A stretch of DNA of 48,658 nucleotides from Actinomycetota bacterium (GCA_016870575.1 VGBH01000010.1:1-48658), one strand, 5' to 3'. Positions 20,650 to 30,835 are shown, counted from the stretch's first letter. Program-made: numbers and translations. Notes: generated by a model not told the origin, from the sequence alone.

Positions 20650-22152
20650 ATGACAACCACAAACCTTCCAATTGCGGCTCCAGCCGCTGATAAAGCTAAA
20701 GCCCAAGCCGTTCTGAGTAACGTCCCACGCCAGTGCCTGATGGCAGGTTCTTGGTCTGCGACCAGTGGCGAACCCATCTCAGTTACTGATCCTGCGAATG
20801 GTGAAGTTCTGCTAACTGTTGGTAATGCCACCGCTGGTGATTTGCTCGCTGTATTAGACAAAATGCATCTAGCCCAGAAAAAATGGGCGAAAGTTTCACC
20901 TCGAGATCGAGCTGAAATATTGCGAAAATCCTTTGATCTAATGGTGCAGCGAGCAGATGAGATTGCCCTGCTGATGACTTTAGAAAGTGGTAAAACTCTT
21001 ATAGAAGCTAGGAATGAGGTTGTTTATGCAGCCGAATTTCTTCGATGGTTTTCAGAGGAAACAGTTCGAATTGGTGGCGAACTTCGCACTGCTCCATCTG
21101 GGGTACATCGAATACTCACAGTGAAGCAACCAATTGGAATTACTTACTTAATAACTCCGTGGAATTTCCCAGCTGCAATGATGACCCGAAAAATTGGTCC
21201 AGCATTAGCAGCAGGAAATGCTGCAGTGGTTAAACCAGCTACAGAAACACCATTAACGGCCTTTGCTATTGCGCAAGTATTTTTGGATGCTGGTGTTGAA
21301 CCAGGTGTGCTTACTGTACTTACGACAAAAGATCCAAATGGAATAACTGATGCTGCATTTTCGCATCCCGAGGTAAGAAAATTGTCTTTTACCGGGTCAA
21401 CACCAATTGGTCGAATGCTATTGGAAAAAGCTGCAGGTCGAATTCTTCGATCATCAATGGAACTTGGTGGCAATGGGCCTTTCATAGTTATGGAAGATGC
21501 TGACCTCGATAAGGCAATAGAAGGTGCAATGATTGCAAAGATGCGCAACTGCGGCCAGGCATGTACTGCGGCTAATCGCTTTATTATTCACACCAAAGTA
21601 CATGATGAATTCGTTTCTCGATTAAGTGGCGAAATGGCGAAACTAAAACCAGGTCATGGCACCGATCCAGCTACAACATTAGCTCCACTAGTTTCAAGAA
21701 AAGCGCACGATCGCGTATCGCAGTTAGTTGCTGATGCACTAAAACGCGGTGGTAATGCCGCATTGGGTGCAGTCGGAACTGAGGGACCCGGTGCCTTCTA
21801 TGCAGCCACAGTTTTAGGAGATGTGCCAAAGGACTCTCCACTAGTTGGAGAAGAGATTTTTGGACCAGTTGCAGCTATCACAAGAGTTGAATCTGAGTCA
21901 GAAGCACTTGAGTTTGCTAACGACACTGAATTTGGTCTAGTTGGATATGTATTTACTGAAGATTTGAACCGTGGATTAAGAATGGCTGAACAAATTGAAA
22001 CTGGAATGGTTGGGATTAATCGAGGACTTGTCAGTGATCCAGCTGCACCTTTTGGTGGAGTAAAGCAATCAGGACTTGGACGAGAAGGTGGATTTGAAGG
22101 CATTGAAGAATTTCTTGAAACTAAGTACATCTCAATACCAAATTGGAGCTAA
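20650..22152 (+). CDS. gabD: Aldehyde dehydrogenase family, succinate-semialdehyde dehydrogenase-like
   Basis: TPWNFPAAMMTRKIGPALAAGNA, FTGSTPIGR, MELGGNGPFIVMEDADLD, GQACTAANRF, PFGGVKQSGLGREGG. Confidence 0.88.
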   Translation: MTTTNLPIAAPAADKAKAQAVLSNVPRQCLMAGSWSATSGEPISVTDPANGEVLLTVGNATAGDLLAVLDKMHLAQKKWAKVSPRDRAEILRKSFDLMVQRADEIALLMTLESGKTLIEARNEVVYAAEFLRWFSEETVRIGGELRTAPSGVHRILTVKQPIGITYLITPWNFPAAMMTRKIGPALAAGNAAVVKPATETPLTAFAIAQVFLDAGVEPGVLTVLTTKDPNGITDAAFSHPEVRKLSFTGSTPIGRMLLEKAAGRILRSSMELGGNGPFIVMEDADLDKAIEGAMIAKMRNCGQACTAANRFIIHTKVHDEFVSRLSGEMAKLKPGHGTDPATTLAPLVSRKAHDRVSQLVADALKRGGNAALGAVGTEGPGAFYAATVLGDVPKDSPLVGEEIFGPVAAITRVESESEALEFANDTEFGLVGYVFTEDLNRGLRMAEQIETGMVGINRGLVSDPAAPFGGVKQSGLGREGGFEGIEEFLETKYISIPNWS

Positions 22153-23582
22153 GTAAGCAGATTTACACATTGTGCGAATAGTTCGCCTCGGTGAGCATAG
22201 TTCTTGAACATATCCCGTGAGGCACATCCTGGGGCAAGTAAAACGGTATCTCCGGATTGTGCATATTTTGAGGCAGCCTGCACTACTTGTTTCATTGCAA
22301 CAACTGGATCTAGTTCGTTAATTATTGTTACTGGCAAATCTGGTGCGGTTTGGCTTAGGTAACCAGATATCTCATCCCTATCTTTGCCAAGCAACACGGC
22401 AGCACGCATATTTGCTGAGGTAGATTTGATAAGTTCCAAAAGATTCTGTCCCTTTGCATCTCCTCCACCAATCCAAACTACATTCTGATAAGACATAATC
22501 GATTCAAAGGCAGCATGGGCATTAGTTGCCTTGGAGTCATCAATATATTTAACGCCATTTACTTCCCCAACAAATTGAATTCGGTGTGAAGCTGGTTCAA
22601 AATTCTGCAAGCCTTGGCTAACTGCACTTGCTGGCACTCCAAACGAACGTGCTAATGCAGCTGCCGCTAGTGCATTACTAACGTTGTGCGGCGCGAATGG
22701 TTTCACATCCAATACCGATGCTAGCTCTTGCGCAGAAGTTGCTCGTTCTACAATAAACGCTCGATCGACAATTAAATCTTCAACAACACCAACCATTGAT
22801 CGAGCAGGTATTTTTCTGGTAAAACCAATAGCTCGACAACCATCAACCACGTTTGCCTGTTCAACCATCGCCATTGTTGTCGGATCTTCATCGTTATAGA
22901 TAGCTGCAATGACCGTGTTTTCGTAGGTGCGAGCCTTCATATTTCGATACTGGTCCATAGTGCCAAAATGGTCCAAATGATCTGGAGCTAGATTTAATAC
23001 AACTGATGCTAGTGGTGAGATGGAATGTACAAATGGAAGTTGCTGAACTCCAACCTCTACCACAAAAACATCGTATGTTTCTCCATCAGTTACTGCATCA
23101 ATTGCCGGATAACCAATATTGCCAATTGCTTTAGACTTTAATCCTGCAGCGGTTAGTATCGAATTGGTCATTAGAGTCGTGGTAGTTTTTCCATTTGTGC
23201 CAGAAATCAACAGCCATGGCGTATTAGGATCTCGCAAGCGCCAAGCTAGTTCTAACTCACCCCAAATGGGAATTTTATTCATCTGGTAATGAGTCAACCA
23301 AGGATGATCTGGTGGTAAACCAGGTGATGTCACGACTAGATTAGCATCTGGCAAATCTTTAGCACTAAGTATTACTTGTGCTCCCAGGGTTTCCAAAATT
23401 TGCGCACGACGTTGGGCATCCGAAGACGTGCTTTCATCTAAGACGATTACCTTGGCGTGATATCTCAGTAAAGCATCAGCGCAAGCGAAACCAGCAACCC
23501 CTATGCCTAGCACGACCACTTTCAGATCTACAAGGCTCGAACCTCTATAGATATAGCTTAAATCTGTCACCGCGCAACCCAT
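22149..23582 (-). CDS. murD: UDP-N-acetylmuramoylalanine-D-glutamate ligase
   Basis: SGTNGKTTTTLMTNSI, NLAPDHLDHFGTMDQY, DDSKATNAHAA. True start may be slightly internal. Confidence 0.95.
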   Translation of the reverse strand: MGCAVTDLSYIYRGSSLVDLKVVVLGIGVAGFACADALLRYHAKVIVLDESTSSDAQRRAQILETLGAQVILSAKDLPDANLVVTSPGLPPDHPWLTHYQMNKIPIWGELELAWRLRDPNTPWLLISGTNGKTTTTLMTNSILTAAGLKSKAIGNIGYPAIDAVTDGETYDVFVVEVGVQQLPFVHSISPLASVVLNLAPDHLDHFGTMDQYRNMKARTYENTVIAAIYNDEDPTTMAMVEQANVVDGCRAIGFTRKIPARSMVGVVEDLIVDRAFIVERATSAQELASVLDVKPFAPHNVSNALAAAALARSFGVPASAVSQGLQNFEPASHRIQFVGEVNGVKYIDDSKATNAHAAFESIMSYQNVVWIGGGDAKGQNLLELIKSTSANMRAAVLLGKDRDEISGYLSQTAPDLPVTIINELDPVVAMKQVVQAASKYAQSGDTVLLAPGCASRDMFKNYAHRGELFAQCVNLLT

Positions 23583-24634
23583 TCAGCGTAAAAGACTGCA
23601 AGACCTGCGCCGACAAACAATCCCTGCAAAATCCAAAATCTAACAACGATTTGTTGCTCTGGCCAACCCTTTAACTCAAAATGGTGATGTATTGGTGACA
23701 TTAGAAAAATGCGCTTCTTGCGCAGTTTAAATGAAATTCGTTGTAAAACTACTGAACCTGTTGTGAAGACAAACAAACCACCAAGTAAAACTAGTAGCAA
23801 TTGGGTGTGTGTAAAAATTGCTAACGCAACAATTGCGCCACCAATTGCAAAAGATCCAGTATCTCCCATAATGATGCTGGCTGGAGAGGTGTTAAACCAA
23901 AGGAATCCAAAAACTGCCGCAGCAAATGCGGCTGCAATAATTGCTAAATCCAGCGGATCTCGGACGTTGTAGCATTTGATGTATTCATCTTTTGCACAAC
24001 TTTGACCGAATTGCCAAAAACCTAACAATGCGAATGATGCAAACGTCACGAACGCTGCACCTGATGCTAAGCCGTCTAATCCATCAGTTATATTTACTGC
24101 GTTTGTAGTTGCGGTTATCATCAACCAAATAAACAAAATCATTAGAATACTTGGTAGAACTAGATTTGTTTCTCGAACTATGGAAATGGACAATGAGGCA
24201 GGTGTTATTCCTCGATCATCTGCAAATTGCAAAGCAAAAAATCCAAAAACTAAACCTATAATAGTTTGAAAAACTAACTTGGTGCGCGGCTTGATACCTG
24301 CGCTATGTTGTAAAAATACTTTTTTGTAATCATCAATAAATCCAATTAATCCAAGAGCCAACGTTAAAAATAGAACAAGTAACCCCGATGCTGAAGGAGG
24401 AGTCCAGAAAGCTAAGTGAGATCCAAAATAACCCACTAACACGGCAAACACAATCGCTAATCCACCCATACTTGGTGTTCCACGTTTATGTTCGTGATCT
24501 GGATAATTAGCAGTATCAGTAGATTGCTTGATTGCCTGCGCTAGACCTCGAGCGCGCAAAAATCTAATTAGCGTTGGTGTGGCAAGAAGGCTAGTGATTA
24601 AAGATAATAAAGCTGACAGCACTATTAATCGCAC
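23567..24634 (-). CDS. mraY: Phospho-MurNAc-pentapeptide transferase
   Basis: KRGTPSMGGL, GFIDDYKKV, NITDGLDGLASG, MSPIHHHFELKGWPEQQIV. Confidence 0.97.
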   Translation of the reverse strand: MRLIVLSALLSLITSLLATPTLIRFLRARGLAQAIKQSTDTANYPDHEHKRGTPSMGGLAIVFAVLVGYFGSHLAFWTPPSASGLLVLFLTLALGLIGFIDDYKKVFLQHSAGIKPRTKLVFQTIIGLVFGFFALQFADDRGITPASLSISIVRETNLVLPSILMILFIWLMITATTNAVNITDGLDGLASGAAFVTFASFALLGFWQFGQSCAKDEYIKCYNVRDPLDLAIIAAAFAAAVFGFLWFNTSPASIIMGDTGSFAIGGAIVALAIFTHTQLLLVLLGGLFVFTTGSVVLQRISFKLRKKRIFLMSPIHHHFELKGWPEQQIVVRFWILQGLFVGAGLAVFYAEWVAR

Positions 24635-24636
24635 GC

Positions 24637-26019
24637 CTAATTACCTTTCTCGCTCAGGAAATCTCTTACCTTTGCTGCAACTTGGTCGAATCCTGCTGCA
24701 CGAGAAGCCTTAAAGAGCACAACATCCCCTGATTCTAATTCGTGTCGCAATGTTGAAATGGCCTCGGATTCATTTGCACACCATTTAGTTTGGTTTTTAT
24801 CCATTCCAGCCGCAAGTGCCCCAGCCATTATTTCACTACCCCAACTCCCAATTCCAATTAGTAAGTCAGATTGAATGGCTGCTGCTCCCACTTCATGGTG
24901 CAATTTTTTGGAATGCTCACCAAGTTCCGCCATCTCGCCAAGTACAGCAATCTTCCTACCAGCACAACTGAGCCTATTTAATGCATCAAGGGCAGCTAGC
25001 ATGCTCTCGGGATTAGCGTTGTAGGAATCATCAATTACTTTAACTCCACCGATTTCACTTGTTGCCATTCTCAATCCGCTGCGAGGGCGAGCATTCGCTA
25101 GCGCTGTTAAAATCTGCTCTAATGAAATGCCTGCTCTTAGCGCCATTCCAGTTGCTATTGCTGCATTATTTGCATGATGTGCACCAACTAAATGTAACTG
25201 CACATCGATTGTGCCAAAGGGAGTTGTTAGAGTAAAACTTGGTCGGGCTTGATTATCTAATTTGAGGTTAGTTACTCTGATTTCAGCGTCGATTGAGTAG
25301 CCAGCCAACCATATTTTTGCTTTTGTCCTTTTGGCAATTTCTTGAGATTCATTTTGATCAGCATTTAATACGGCAAAATTATCTTCATTGAGCAATTCAA
25401 CTATTTCGCCTTTTGTTTGCATAATCGCTTCACGAGACCCAAACTCACCCAAATGGGCAGACCCGATATTTGTTATTCCGACAATATTTGGCCGTGCAAT
25501 TCGGCAAAGTTCAAAAATGTTTCCTTTGTGACGCGCGCCCATTTCAAGCACCAAACTTGCAGTGTTGCTATTAGCTCCCATTATTGTGCAAGGCATACCT
25601 AATTCATTGTTTCTTGATCCACTGGTTGCAACCAAATTTCCTTTAGATGAAAGCAAATCAATTAACAGATCTTTTGTTGTTGTTTTGCCGCTTGAACCAG
25701 TTAGCGCTAACACCGGTATATTGAGTTTGTTTCGGTTTGCAATTGCCAACTTTGTTAAAGCTATCTGCACATCAGATACAACAATAGATGGCAAATCAAG
25801 TGGACGGCTAGCCAAAACAACTAGCGCACCCTTATCAATTGCTCCACCTGCAAAGCTATGGCCGTCAACTCTGGCTCCCTTAAATGCTGCAAAAAGTGAG
25901 CCAGGCGTGACATCTCGAGAGTCATAACACGCGTTAGTTGGTTTTGAATCTAGTTTGCTTAGTTTATGCCCCACGCCGTCAGTTATGGTGAGAATCTCGC
26001 TTAGTGTTAACTCACTCAT
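24637..26019 (-). CDS. murF: UDP-MurNAc-tripeptide-D-alanyl-D-alanine ligase
   Basis: TGSSGKTTTKDL, NNELGMP, DDSYNANPESM. Confidence 0.96.
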   Translation of the reverse strand: MSELTLSEILTITDGVGHKLSKLDSKPTNACYDSRDVTPGSLFAAFKGARVDGHSFAGGAIDKGALVVLASRPLDLPSIVVSDVQIALTKLAIANRNKLNIPVLALTGSSGKTTTKDLLIDLLSSKGNLVATSGSRNNELGMPCTIMGANSNTASLVLEMGARHKGNIFELCRIARPNIVGITNIGSAHLGEFGSREAIMQTKGEIVELLNEDNFAVLNADQNESQEIAKRTKAKIWLAGYSIDAEIRVTNLKLDNQARPSFTLTTPFGTIDVQLHLVGAHHANNAAIATGMALRAGISLEQILTALANARPRSGLRMATSEIGGVKVIDDSYNANPESMLAALDALNRLSCAGRKIAVLGEMAELGEHSKKLHHEVGAAAIQSDLLIGIGSWGSEIMAGALAAGMDKNQTKWCANESEAISTLRHELESGDVVLFKASRAAGFDQVAAKVRDFLSEKGN

Positions 26020-27484
26020 TTAATTCTCGTTTCGCAATGGCTTCTCTAACTTCAGTTACATCATCGAATTCATAAACAATGTCTCCAATTTGTTGACCTT
26101 GCTCATGCCCTTTGCCCAAAACCATAACTAAATCATTACTCGTTTTAACCTCACTAATTGCTTGCGCTATCGCTGCTCGACGATCGGGAATTTCACGATA
26201 ACGAATTCCTGACTCTGCAACACCTGCTATCAAATCTACTCGAATCTTCTGGGGATCTTCATTGCGTGGATTGTCATCAGTAACCAAAACTAAATCTGCA
26301 CCTGTAAGCGCTGATCCCATTGGTTTTCGTTTGCTACTATCGCGATCTCCACCTGCACCAATAACTACTATCAGTGTTCCTGGAACTGAAGTTCGCATCT
26401 CAGAGACAACTGACGCTATTGCTGCTGGAGAGTGGGCATAATCAACGATTGCCTTAACACCTTTACCCGAGATAACTTGCATTCTGCCTGGCACTTCCAC
26501 TTTAGCCAATTCATCTATTTGATCCTGTGATACTTCAGCAACTTGATCAGCCATTGCTACTGCTAATAAGGCATTTGCGAAATTAAAGCGTCCTCCAAAA
26601 TTTAACTTTAACTTCAATCCCACCGGGTTTATTCGCCCAGATAACTCGTCAACACCTACTAGTTCATCTGATATGGTCCAAGTACCTACATTGTTACCTG
26701 TAGAAACGGTTGCAACAATCATTCCATTGGCATCTGCCAAATCAGCAATTGCCCGACCTTCTGCAGTGTCTGTACAAACAACTGCATACTCACTAAACTT
26801 TTTATCAAAGAGTTTTGCTTTAGCTTGAAGATAAGCTTCCATTGTTTTATGAAAATCTAGATGATCTTGCGACAAATTAGTAAAAGCAACGGCTTGAAAC
26901 TTTAAACCAGTCACTCTATCAAGAGCTAGAGCATGACTTGAAACTTCAAGAACAATCTTCTTTACTCCTGACTTTCTCAAAGAAATAAGCACGCGATACA
27001 AATCATCTATTTCAGGAGTTGTGCGGGCGAGAGATTTTCTAGATTTTCCATCATAGATTCCGGTCGTACCAATAACAGCAGCTGGTTGTGGTAAAAGTTG
27101 ACGTAAGAAATAACTTGTTGTGGTTTTTCCGTTCGTACCTGTGATTCCCCACAGGTGCAAATCAGCAATATGTGGACCATAAATGTGAGCTGCAACATTA
27201 GCTAATTCAGATCTTGGATTTGAAACCACCACAACAGGTAAATCGGTTTTGATTAACAGCGCTCCAGCGCTATCAGTGAAAACAGCTTTTGCACCTTTAG
27301 AAATTGCTTCAGATGCAAAACTAGCGCCATGAATTTTATTTCCAGGGAGTGCAAAAAAAATACTTTCAGGCGTAACATCTTTTGAAGAGTGATACACATG
27401 CTCAATAGCGAAATCTGGAGCGCGCAGATTGTAATTAGCGCATATGCCGGCTAATGACGGAGGTTGAATCATTACCTGCCCCAC
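26012..27484 (-). CDS. murE: UDP-MurNAc-tripeptide synthetase
   Basis: GITGTNGKTTTSYFL, DYAHSPAAI, DDNPRNEDP (meso-DAP type motif). Confidence 0.96.
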   Translation of the reverse strand: MGQVMIQPPSLAGICANYNLRAPDFAIEHVYHSSKDVTPESIFFALPGNKIHGASFASEAISKGAKAVFTDSAGALLIKTDLPVVVVSNPRSELANVAAHIYGPHIADLHLWGITGTNGKTTTSYFLRQLLPQPAAVIGTTGIYDGKSRKSLARTTPEIDDLYRVLISLRKSGVKKIVLEVSSHALALDRVTGLKFQAVAFTNLSQDHLDFHKTMEAYLQAKAKLFDKKFSEYAVVCTDTAEGRAIADLADANGMIVATVSTGNNVGTWTISDELVGVDELSGRINPVGLKLKLNFGGRFNFANALLAVAMADQVAEVSQDQIDELAKVEVPGRMQVISGKGVKAIVDYAHSPAAIASVVSEMRTSVPGTLIVVIGAGGDRDSSKRKPMGSALTGADLVLVTDDNPRNEDPQKIRVDLIAGVAESGIRYREIPDRRAAIAQAISEVKTSNDLVMVLGKGHEQGQQIGDIVYEFDDVTEVREAIAKRELNE

Positions 27485-29220
27485 GTAGTTGGAATTTTCT
27501 CCACTCTGCCACCTTGAGGCATAACTTTCAACTTCTGCAGTGCAAAAGCAGTGACCTCTCTAAAAACGGGTCCTGCAATGACTCCACCGAAATGACCTTT
27601 TCGTGGGTTATCAACAATCACTGCGACAACAACTTTCGGGTCATTAGCTGGAGCCATACCAATAAATGAAGCTGTGTAGCCCTGATAGCAACCACCACAA
27701 GATTGATCAGACCGCTGTGCAGTTCCAGTTTTTCCAGCAACGCAATATCCATTTATTTGAGCGGATGGTGCCGTTCCATTTGAACTTACTACGCTCTCCA
27801 GCATCTTTCGCAGTGTGATTGCGGTATCTGGCGATACAACTCGCACTCCTGGCTTGCTTTCAACTGGCTTAAATATTCCATCGCTACCAACATAACCATC
27901 AACCAAACTCACTGGCATCCGAACACCATCATTTGCGATAGTAGCAAAAACTGAAGCCATCTGTACCGCGGTCGTTGCATAACCTTGACCAAAAGACATA
28001 GTTGGAAAAGTAGTGACTGACCATTGACTTGGCGTGAGCATCGCGCCTGCGGATTCACCTGGGAAACCTAAGGAAGTTTTCTGTCCGATGCCAAACTTCA
28101 CATAGTAATCGTGCATGAGGTTTGGAGAACTGAGTTTTTCTGCAATCAAAATAGTACCGATGTTTGAACTCTGTGCTAGCACACCATTTGCAGTTAACTT
28201 GAGATGACCATGCGGTGTGTGATCATGAAAAACTTTAGTTGGTCTTGAAAGACGAGGAGGAACTTCAATTTTTGATGTAGGAGTGATGACACCTTCTTCT
28301 AATGCTGCGGCAAAAATCATTATCTTGCCTGTTGAACCTGGTTCAAACATATCTGTGACCGCACGATTTTTTCGATCCGCAATATCTGACTGTAATGGTT
28401 GTGAAAGATTAACGGTTGGAACTGAAGCTAAGGCTAATATTCGTCCTGTTTGTGGCTCTAAAACCACCACAGTACCCCAGTCGGCATTTACCTCTTCGAC
28501 TTTAGCTGCTATTGCGTTTTGTGCAATAAACTGCAAATCTCGATCAATACTTAACCTAATAGTGGTCCCCGGTATTGCTTGTTCAGTACGGGAATCAGTG
28601 GCAGGGATTCTTCGACCAGCTGCACCTCCTTCGTAACGCAAAAGGCCATCCTGGCCGGCAAGTGTATTTTCCATTCCCGCTTCAAGACCTGCTAATCCGT
28701 GTCCATCTGTTCCTACAAATCCAATTACATTTCCAGCTAAATCAGCATATGGATAAACTCTTCTGGTCGTTCGCTCAGAGTAGATACCCGGCAAACTTAA
28801 ACTTGCTACTTTCTCCCATGTTTGACTTGTAACTGAACGTGCTAGGAAATTGAACCGTTTATCACCAATGAGTCTGCTCTTGATTAATTTAACATCCAAA
28901 TTCAAAATAGGTGCAAGTGCTTTTGCGGTTTGATTTGGTTCAATAACTCGAGTTTGATCAACTGTTATGTCATATGCTGGAACTGTTGAAGCTAGAGCAA
29001 TCCCGTTTGAATCTGTAATCGCACCTCGCATAGCAGGCACAACCACTTCACGCAATCGTTTTTCAAGACCACGTTGGGCTAACTCCTCTGCTTCTATCGC
29101 TTGAATTCGAACTAACTGCGATGTGTAAAGTGAAAATACTAAGAAAAAGATAACGGTGGTAAAACCCATTCGCCCTTTGGACTGGCTTTTATGCCGACGA
29201 TACTGTAAATCTTCGGACAT
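27472..29220 (-). CDS. ftsI: Penicillin-binding protein FtsI/PBP3
   Basis: PGSTGK SxxK motif, SSNIG, KTGTAQ; N-terminal TM; order after murE. Confidence 0.95.
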   Translation of the reverse strand: MSEDLQYRRHKSQSKGRMGFTTVIFFLVFSLYTSQLVRIQAIEAEELAQRGLEKRLREVVVPAMRGAITDSNGIALASTVPAYDITVDQTRVIEPNQTAKALAPILNLDVKLIKSRLIGDKRFNFLARSVTSQTWEKVASLSLPGIYSERTTRRVYPYADLAGNVIGFVGTDGHGLAGLEAGMENTLAGQDGLLRYEGGAAGRRIPATDSRTEQAIPGTTIRLSIDRDLQFIAQNAIAAKVEEVNADWGTVVVLEPQTGRILALASVPTVNLSQPLQSDIADRKNRAVTDMFEPGSTGKIMIFAAALEEGVITPTSKIEVPPRLSRPTKVFHDHTPHGHLKLTANGVLAQSSNIGTILIAEKLSSPNLMHDYYVKFGIGQKTSLGFPGESAGAMLTPSQWSVTTFPTMSFGQGYATTAVQMASVFATIANDGVRMPVSLVDGYVGSDGIFKPVESKPGVRVVSPDTAITLRKMLESVVSSNGTAPSAQINGYCVAGKTGTAQRSDQSCGGCYQGYTASFIGMAPANDPKVVVAVIVDNPRKGHFGGVIAGPVFREVTAFALQKLKVMPQGGRVEKIPTTWGR

Positions 29221-29615
29221 TAATTCCGCCGACCATCCAGTAATTTATGATCGGATAATCTCAGATATGTCGGTCGTTCAGGAGAAATCATTCCAATTGC
29301 TTTAGCACGCTCAAGTAAAACTTCAGGAGATTCCAACTGTGCTGCACGTTCCATTAAATAAGCTCGCTCAGCTATCAGAACAGTTCGCTGTTGAACTAAT
29401 TCCACTTTTTGAAATGCCGACTTAGCAACTAACGCCTGCAGAAATATAACTCCCATCATTGAAATTGCTATCATCACAATTACTAGACTTATAAAAGCCG
29501 ATATCGGAAGACTTTTGTTTTTTATAGCAATTTTTGGCCTAACCCCAACTAATTCAGCAAACTGCGGACGGATAACTGCGACTTTTGCAGTAGTAAAATC
29601 AACTAATGCACTCAT
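29220..29615 (-). CDS. ftsL: FtsL-like septum protein
   Basis: Short protein with one TM followed by a coiled-coil-like stretch (LVQQRTVLIAERAYLMERAAQLESPEVLLERAKAIGM), between rsmH and ftsI. Confidence 0.75.
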   Translation of the reverse strand: MSALVDFTTAKVAVIRPQFAELVGVRPKIAIKNKSLPISAFISLVIVMIAISMMGVIFLQALVAKSAFQKVELVQQRTVLIAERAYLMERAAQLESPEVLLERAKAIGMISPERPTYLRLSDHKLLDGRRN

Positions 29616-30586
29616 GCCGCATCCTTGATCAATATTTCGGCTGCACGAAGTTTTGCACTTGCAGCACGCGGGTTTTGAGCGATTTCAGACGCACTTGGAC
29701 GCTCAATACCGCGAGTCAATAACTTCAATTTTGCCGGAGCAAGGGCAATAGGCAGATTGATCGCTGGTTGCGTACCAATTGCTTCATTAAGTGCTTGCTT
29801 AACAATTCTGTCTTCTAGGGAATGATAAGAGAGCACAGCAAGTCGTCCACCTATTTTCAACAACTCAATTGCAGCAGGTATGGCCCGTTCTAGAATTTGC
29901 AATTCATTATTAACCGCGATTCGAAGTGCTTGAAATGTTCGTTTTGCTGGATGCCCACCAGTTCGTCTTGCAGGCGCTGGAATCATTTCATAGATCAAAG
30001 CTACTAGTTGATCAGTTGTCTCAAATTTTTGTTTGGTACGTGCACGAACAATCTCATTAGCAATTCTAGTTGCAAACCGTTCTTCACCATAAACTTTTAA
30101 TATTCTAATTAACTCACGCACGTCAGCTGAGTTAAGTAACTCCGCTGCAGTCGTACCACTGCTGGTGTCCATACGCATATCTAAAGGTGCAGATTTTGAA
30201 TAAGAAAATCCGCGCTCTAATTGATCTAATTGCATACTAGAAACGCCAAGATCAAAAAGTACTGCATCAACTTGAATTATCTTAAGTTTGTTCAACTCAG
30301 TTTGCATTTGGTCATATGGAATATTCAATACTTGAAAACGTTGCATTACATCTAGACCAAATTTTGATTGCAAATTTACTGTAGCCAATCTACTTGCAGT
30401 TGCATCACGGTCTATTCCAATCAGTTTTAAGTGGGGAAGCTTCTCCAAGAAAACTGCAGCATGGCCGCCCGCGCCCAGTGTTGCATCAATGAGAATTGAA
30501 CTCTCCTGAGAAATTGCAGGTGATAACAATTCAACAATTCGATCAACCATAACTGGTACGTGGTCTGGTGCCAAGGCAGTGCTCAA
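29612..30586 (-). CDS. rsmH: 16S rRNA (cytosine1402-N4)-methyltransferase
   Basis: HVPVMVDRIVELL, DATLGAGGHA, FDLGVSSMQLD, ERGFSYSKSAPLDMRMD. In-frame TTG at 30586 follows the upstream small ORF stop; track start 30604 lies inside that ORF. Confidence 0.93.
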   Translation of the reverse strand: MSTALAPDHVPVMVDRIVELLSPAISQESSILIDATLGAGGHAAVFLEKLPHLKLIGIDRDATASRLATVNLQSKFGLDVMQRFQVLNIPYDQMQTELNKLKIIQVDAVLFDLGVSSMQLDQLERGFSYSKSAPLDMRMDTSSGTTAAELLNSADVRELIRILKVYGEERFATRIANEIVRARTKQKFETTDQLVALIYEMIPAPARRTGGHPAKRTFQALRIAVNNELQILERAIPAAIELLKIGGRLAVLSYHSLEDRIVKQALNEAIGTQPAINLPIALAPAKLKLLTRGIERPSASEIAQNPRAASAKLRAAEILIKDAA

Positions 30587-30587
30587 T

Positions 30588-30713
30588 TTATCTTCCCACC
30601 GCAACTAAAGCTGGTGAGGAATTAATTAACTCAGCTCTATTGCGCTTTAATGCAATTACACTTCGCAACCGAAAGCGCACCGATTTCTTAGTTACTCGCA
30701 CAACGTGATTCAT
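30588..30713 (-). CDS. Untracked 41-aa basic ORF immediately upstream of rsmH
   Basis: ATG with AAGGGGG upstream: MNHVVRVTKKSVRFRLRSVIALKRNRAELINSSPALVAVGR*; stop is 1 nt from the proposed rsmH TTG start. Confidence 0.5.
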   Translation of the reverse strand: MNHVVRVTKKSVRFRLRSVIALKRNRAELINSSPALVAVGR

Positions 30714-30764
30714 TTTCCCCCTTGGTTGATTTGTTGATTTTTTTCGATTGACCTTGGTCCCCCT

Positions 30765-30814
30765 CCGCTGCTACTGCTTTCCGCTACGGGGGAAGACGTA
30801 TCGGAGTGCAGCGG
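30765..30814 (-). other. Predicted stem-loop in the mraZ-rsmH leader region
   Basis: On the minus strand CCGCTGC-ACT-CCGATACG-TCTTCCCC-CGTAGCGG-AAAGCAGTA-GCAGCGG: a 7-bp outer stem and an inner 8-bp stem with one mismatch. Confidence 0.55.
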
Positions 30815-30835
30815 CGAGAGGCCAAAGCCGATCGA

